Part shown: one piece after another, positions 6,482 to 8,275 of the stretch
Layout: every line of letters starts with the position of its first letter
How positions within the stretch are numbered: the stretch's first letter is position 1
Source of the DNA: an uncultured Rickettsiales bacterium
GTDB lineage: Bacteria; Pseudomonadota; Alphaproteobacteria; Rickettsiales; Deianiraeaceae
DNA length: 8,275 nucleotides
NCBI GenBank assembly: GCA_946544555.1
Contig: CAMNMI010000039.1
Span: forward strand, 1-8,275
Reading direction: 5' to 3'
The notes under the pieces: generated by a model
Seen by the model: only the letters and a program-made list of their open reading frames with translations
The model's database searches: none
What the model was told of the DNA's origin: nothing
Position numbers and translations under genes: made by a program

Positions 6482-7045
6482 TTACTTTTCAATTTTGCGC
6501 TGTTTGCAACGTGCTTTTTCTGGTATACGACCACGAGGTTTTATACTCTCGGCAAGTGCTCTCCCTTGCTGCTTGGCCATCGGTAATTTGCGTTGAAAAT
6601 CTTGGTTTGTTATATTCATGATCTTGGCACAAAATACTAAATTTTTCAAAATCTGCACCTGCTTTTTTTTATTCAATTTACCAACTTCATCATGATTTAT
6701 AATGATTGCAATTTTATTATTTTTTACTACAACGTCCTGTATTAATTTGTCGTAAATTTTCCTTGATTTACATGGCAGACAACATAAAAATACATCTCGT
6801 GTCGCAATTGGTTGCTGGTAAGAAAAATTTTTTCTATTTACAATTTCATGTAGTTTTGCACTCGGGAGTGTACTATTATTTTTGTCACTTGGAAGGACAA
6901 AAGCTGCATTTCTAACCATTGACAAAACGAGTTCCTGAAAAGCAGAAATCATTTTGAAAAAAACAAGCAAATCATTTTTTGCAAAACAAACTTGAATGTC
7001 AGTTTGACGACCTTCTTTTGTTCTTTTACGCTTACCTGCTGACAT
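6482..7045 (-). CDS. unrecognised very basic protein
   Basis: I do not recognise this 187-residue protein. It is strongly basic: by my count 39 Lys/Arg against 15 Asp/Glu, with basic clusters at the N-terminus (GKRKRTKEGR, 4-13), at 123-128 (KLNKKK) and in the C-terminal tail (169-187). The middle has a plausible folded core with hydrophobic stretches (27-51, 113-117, 131-143) and a cysteine group CCLPC (88-92), which is too small for a standard zinc site on its own. No signal peptide or membrane helix is evident. It begins inside the end of the SPOR gene (14-nt overlap, different frame), so it is probably co-transcribed and translationally coupled, and it stops exactly beside the dapA stop. 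Base composition matches its neighbours. A basic nucleic-acid- or ribosome-binding protein is one possibility, from charge alone. The absence of internal stops over 187 codons and the tight packing support a real gene. Confidence 0.6.
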   Translation of the reverse strand: MSAGKRKRTKEGRQTDIQVCFAKNDLLVFFKMISAFQELVLSMVRNAAFVLPSDKNNSTLPSAKLHEIVNRKNFSYQQPIATRDVFLCCLPCKSRKIYDKLIQDVVVKNNKIAIIINHDEVGKLNKKKQVQILKNLVFCAKIMNITNQDFQRKLPMAKQQGRALAESIKPRGRIPEKARCKQRKIEK

Positions 7046-7664
7046 TTCTCTTTACAAGACAGCTAATCTTTGTGCTCTTTTGAACTTTGTTTGCAAACGT
7101 ACTTGCCTCATTATTGCTCTTGAATGGATAAATTATTGACCTGTAAGACCCATTGCCTTGTGCAACACCACATTTTTTGTCGCCAAAGTTAACCTTTGCA
7201 AGTATCTTTTTACACTGTGTTTCGGCCAATGACTTGCTCTTGAATGAACCCGCTTGCACTACAAACGCTCCATTTATGCCTTGTGGTTCAGTTTTTTTGC
7301 TTTCTTGCGGCTTTGATGTTTCTGTTGGACGAGCTACAACAGCAGGTGCTTTTTCTTGCTTTGCGGGCTCTGTTTTGGCTACTTCTGCTGACTTTGCCGT
7401 TTCAACTTCTTTATTTACAATTTTATCTAAATTGTCATGACTTTCAATGGATTTTGCCTTGATGATAGTGCCGTCTGGCTTGATAACTTCAACATCAGGG
7501 ACTTTTTCAATTTGCTGGAATGGTTTTTTTTCTGCAACTGCACCGAACTCTATCTCGTTTGCGGATTGCATATTTGATATTCTTCTGTTTGCAATGACGG
7601 CTAAAAGTAATGCTAAAACACTGATAAAAATTGAGATATAATAAGCTCTAATTCTGCTTCTCAT
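7032..7664 (-). CDS. membrane-anchored SPOR-domain protein
   Basis: A bitopic inner-membrane protein of 210 residues, predicted to bind denuded septal peptidoglycan. The layout is a short basic N-terminus (MRSRIR), one transmembrane helix (about 9-25), a long low-complexity periplasmic linker rich in Lys, Glu, Ala, Pro and Thr (about 75-128), and a C-terminal SPOR domain (about 133-206). The domain opens with FVVQAGSFKSKSLAE and includes the cysteines C151, C165 and C202. This resembles the FtsN-like or argS-adjacent SPOR proteins of alphaproteobacteria, but the class cannot be decided. I chose the ATG at 7664. An upstream in-frame TTG at 7676 would add four residues but lies immediately next to the only Shine-Dalgarno-like sequence (GTGAG, 7677-7681), which is too close for that start and rather far (12 nt) for the ATG. 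The gene is probably first of a two-gene unit with the basic protein gene downstream. Confidence 0.85.
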   Translation of the reverse strand: MRSRIRAYYISIFISVLALLLAVIANRRISNMQSANEIEFGAVAEKKPFQQIEKVPDVEVIKPDGTIIKAKSIESHDNLDKIVNKEVETAKSAEVAKTEPAKQEKAPAVVARPTETSKPQESKKTEPQGINGAFVVQAGSFKSKSLAETQCKKILAKVNFGDKKCGVAQGNGSYRSIIYPFKSNNEASTFANKVQKSTKISCLVKRNVSR

Positions 7665-7732
7665 AAAATAAAGCAACTCACTTTAAAACTTATTTTTTAA
7701 ATGCAAGAAAAAAATAAGCACCGGTTTCCTAT

Positions 7733-7738
7733 ATTATA
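7733..7738 (-). promoter_or_regulatory. candidate -10 box for the SPOR gene
   Basis: The minus strand reads a perfect TATAAT about 69 bp upstream of the SPOR ATG. No convincing -35 hexamer occurs at 16-18 bp, and there is no extended TG motif. It is the best promoter candidate in the 7665-7799 spacer, which otherwise shows only AT-rich sequence and no terminator-like hairpin. Confidence 0.35.
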
Positions 7739-7792
7739 GTCGTTTTTGATATGTTGATTTATGTTTTGGAATTTTTTTTTGTAAAAAATAAA

Positions 7793-7882
7793 AAATCTCT
7801 TGACAATTATTTTTTCACTTTTTTATGCTTGTTTGTTGTTATGTTCAACACGCTGTAAATCTGTAATAAGAACAAGAGATTT
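7793..7882. repeat. 10-bp inverted repeat flanking the rRNA promoter
   Basis: AAATCTCTTG (7793-7802) and CAAGAGATTT (7873-7882) are exact reverse complements, 70 bp apart. The left arm covers the first bases of the -35 box. The right arm lies in the transcribed leader, just before the boxA-like site. The arms could be a paired regulator site, or the match could be chance in AT-rich DNA. Confidence 0.55.
7800..7829 (+). promoter_or_regulatory. 16S rRNA operon promoter
   Basis: A consensus -35 box TTGACA (7800-7805) is followed after 18 bp by TATGCT (7824-7829, four of six matches). This puts the transcription start near 7836 and gives a leader of about 100 nt before mature 16S. The perfect -35 and the position upstream of an rRNA gene make this the most convincing promoter in the window. 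It is divergent from the SPOR gene. Confidence 0.75.
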
Positions 7883-7891
7883 AGTCTTTAA
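7882..7891 (+). promoter_or_regulatory. boxA-like antitermination site in the rRNA leader
   Basis: TAGTCTTTAA resembles the boxA core of rRNA leaders (TGCTCTTTAA in E. coli), differing at two of ten positions. It lies between the promoter and the mature 16S, where boxA is expected. In known systems boxA RNA recruits NusB and ribosomal protein S10 for antitermination. The assignment is by similarity and position. Confidence 0.5.
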
Positions 7892-7898
7892 GTCAGGA

Positions 7899-7932
7899 CT
7901 ATATCTTAGCGACTTCGGTCGTTATTGTATAG
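7899..7932 (+). other. rRNA leader hairpin with UUCG tetraloop
   Basis: The RNA can fold as CUAUA (7899-7903) with UAUAG (7928-7932), then a small internal loop, then UAGCGAC (7907-7913) with GUCGUUA (7918-7924, one G-U pair). The stem closes with C(UUCG)G, an exceptionally stable tetraloop. It ends only 5 nt before the mature 16S 5' end. A role in leader processing or in shielding the 16S 5' end during folding is inferred. It has no U-run after it, so it is not a terminator. Confidence 0.7.
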
Positions 7933-7937
7933 AATTC

Positions 7938-8275
<338 letters not shown>

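Noticed and set aside
6706..6915. Plus-strand small frame opposite the orphan gene
   Set aside because: It is shorter than the minus-strand frame and lacks a Shine-Dalgarno; the minus frame fits the gene packing at both ends.
7899..7932. Terminator or attenuator in the rRNA leader
   Set aside because: The hairpin has no U-tract after it and sits directly before 16S; premature termination there is not supported.

Overview
The window is an AT-rich, tightly packed bacterial chromosome segment that looks like ordinary housekeeping DNA from a divergent, probably genome-reduced alphaproteobacterium. Three things point to that group. The CysRS signature is HLGN (the HIGN form I associate with alphaproteobacteria, rather than HIGH). 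PBP1A carries an OB-like insertion between its glycosyltransferase and transpeptidase domains. The 16S rRNA 5' end aligns with bacterial 16S but has unusual signature positions (GAGCGAACGCTAGCGG). The exact lineage cannot be fixed here; a host- or gut-associated AT-rich alphaproteobacterial clade is a guess.

Layout. Positions 1-217 are non-coding and contain a GC-rich island (about 11-140) built of two long imperfect hairpins, then an AT-rich leader. A LysE/RhtB-type exporter gene (218-847, +) meets cysS tail to tail with a 6-nt overlap. On the minus strand ftsY - mrcA (PBP1A) - cysS form a tight cluster, transcribed from 5498 down to 842, with 5-nt and 2-nt gaps and Shine-Dalgarno sequences embedded in the last codons of the preceding genes. 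A 74-bp divergent spacer separates ftsY from dapA (5573-6481, +). dapA ends exactly where an unrecognised, very basic 187-aa protein gene ends on the opposite strand (6482-7045, -). That gene overlaps by 14 nt the end of a membrane-anchored SPOR-domain protein gene (7032-7664, -). The final region (7665-8275) holds a divergent spacer, a strong rRNA-type promoter, a leader with a boxA-like site and a UUCG-capped hairpin, and the first ~338 nt of 16S rRNA, which runs off the right edge.

How the genes fit together. dapA (diaminopimelate/lysine branch), PBP1A (peptidoglycan polymerisation and cross-linking) and the SPOR protein (binding of septal peptidoglycan) all bear on cell-wall growth and division. 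ftsY (SRP receptor) serves membrane insertion, and cysS and the rRNA serve translation. The cell is therefore predicted to make its own DAP-type peptidoglycan. No mobile element, CRISPR array, toxin-antitoxin or defence system is visible. The features most worth a second look are the shortened CysRS, the GC-rich palindromic island, the orphan basic protein, the degenerate GTPase motifs of FtsY and the structured rRNA leader.
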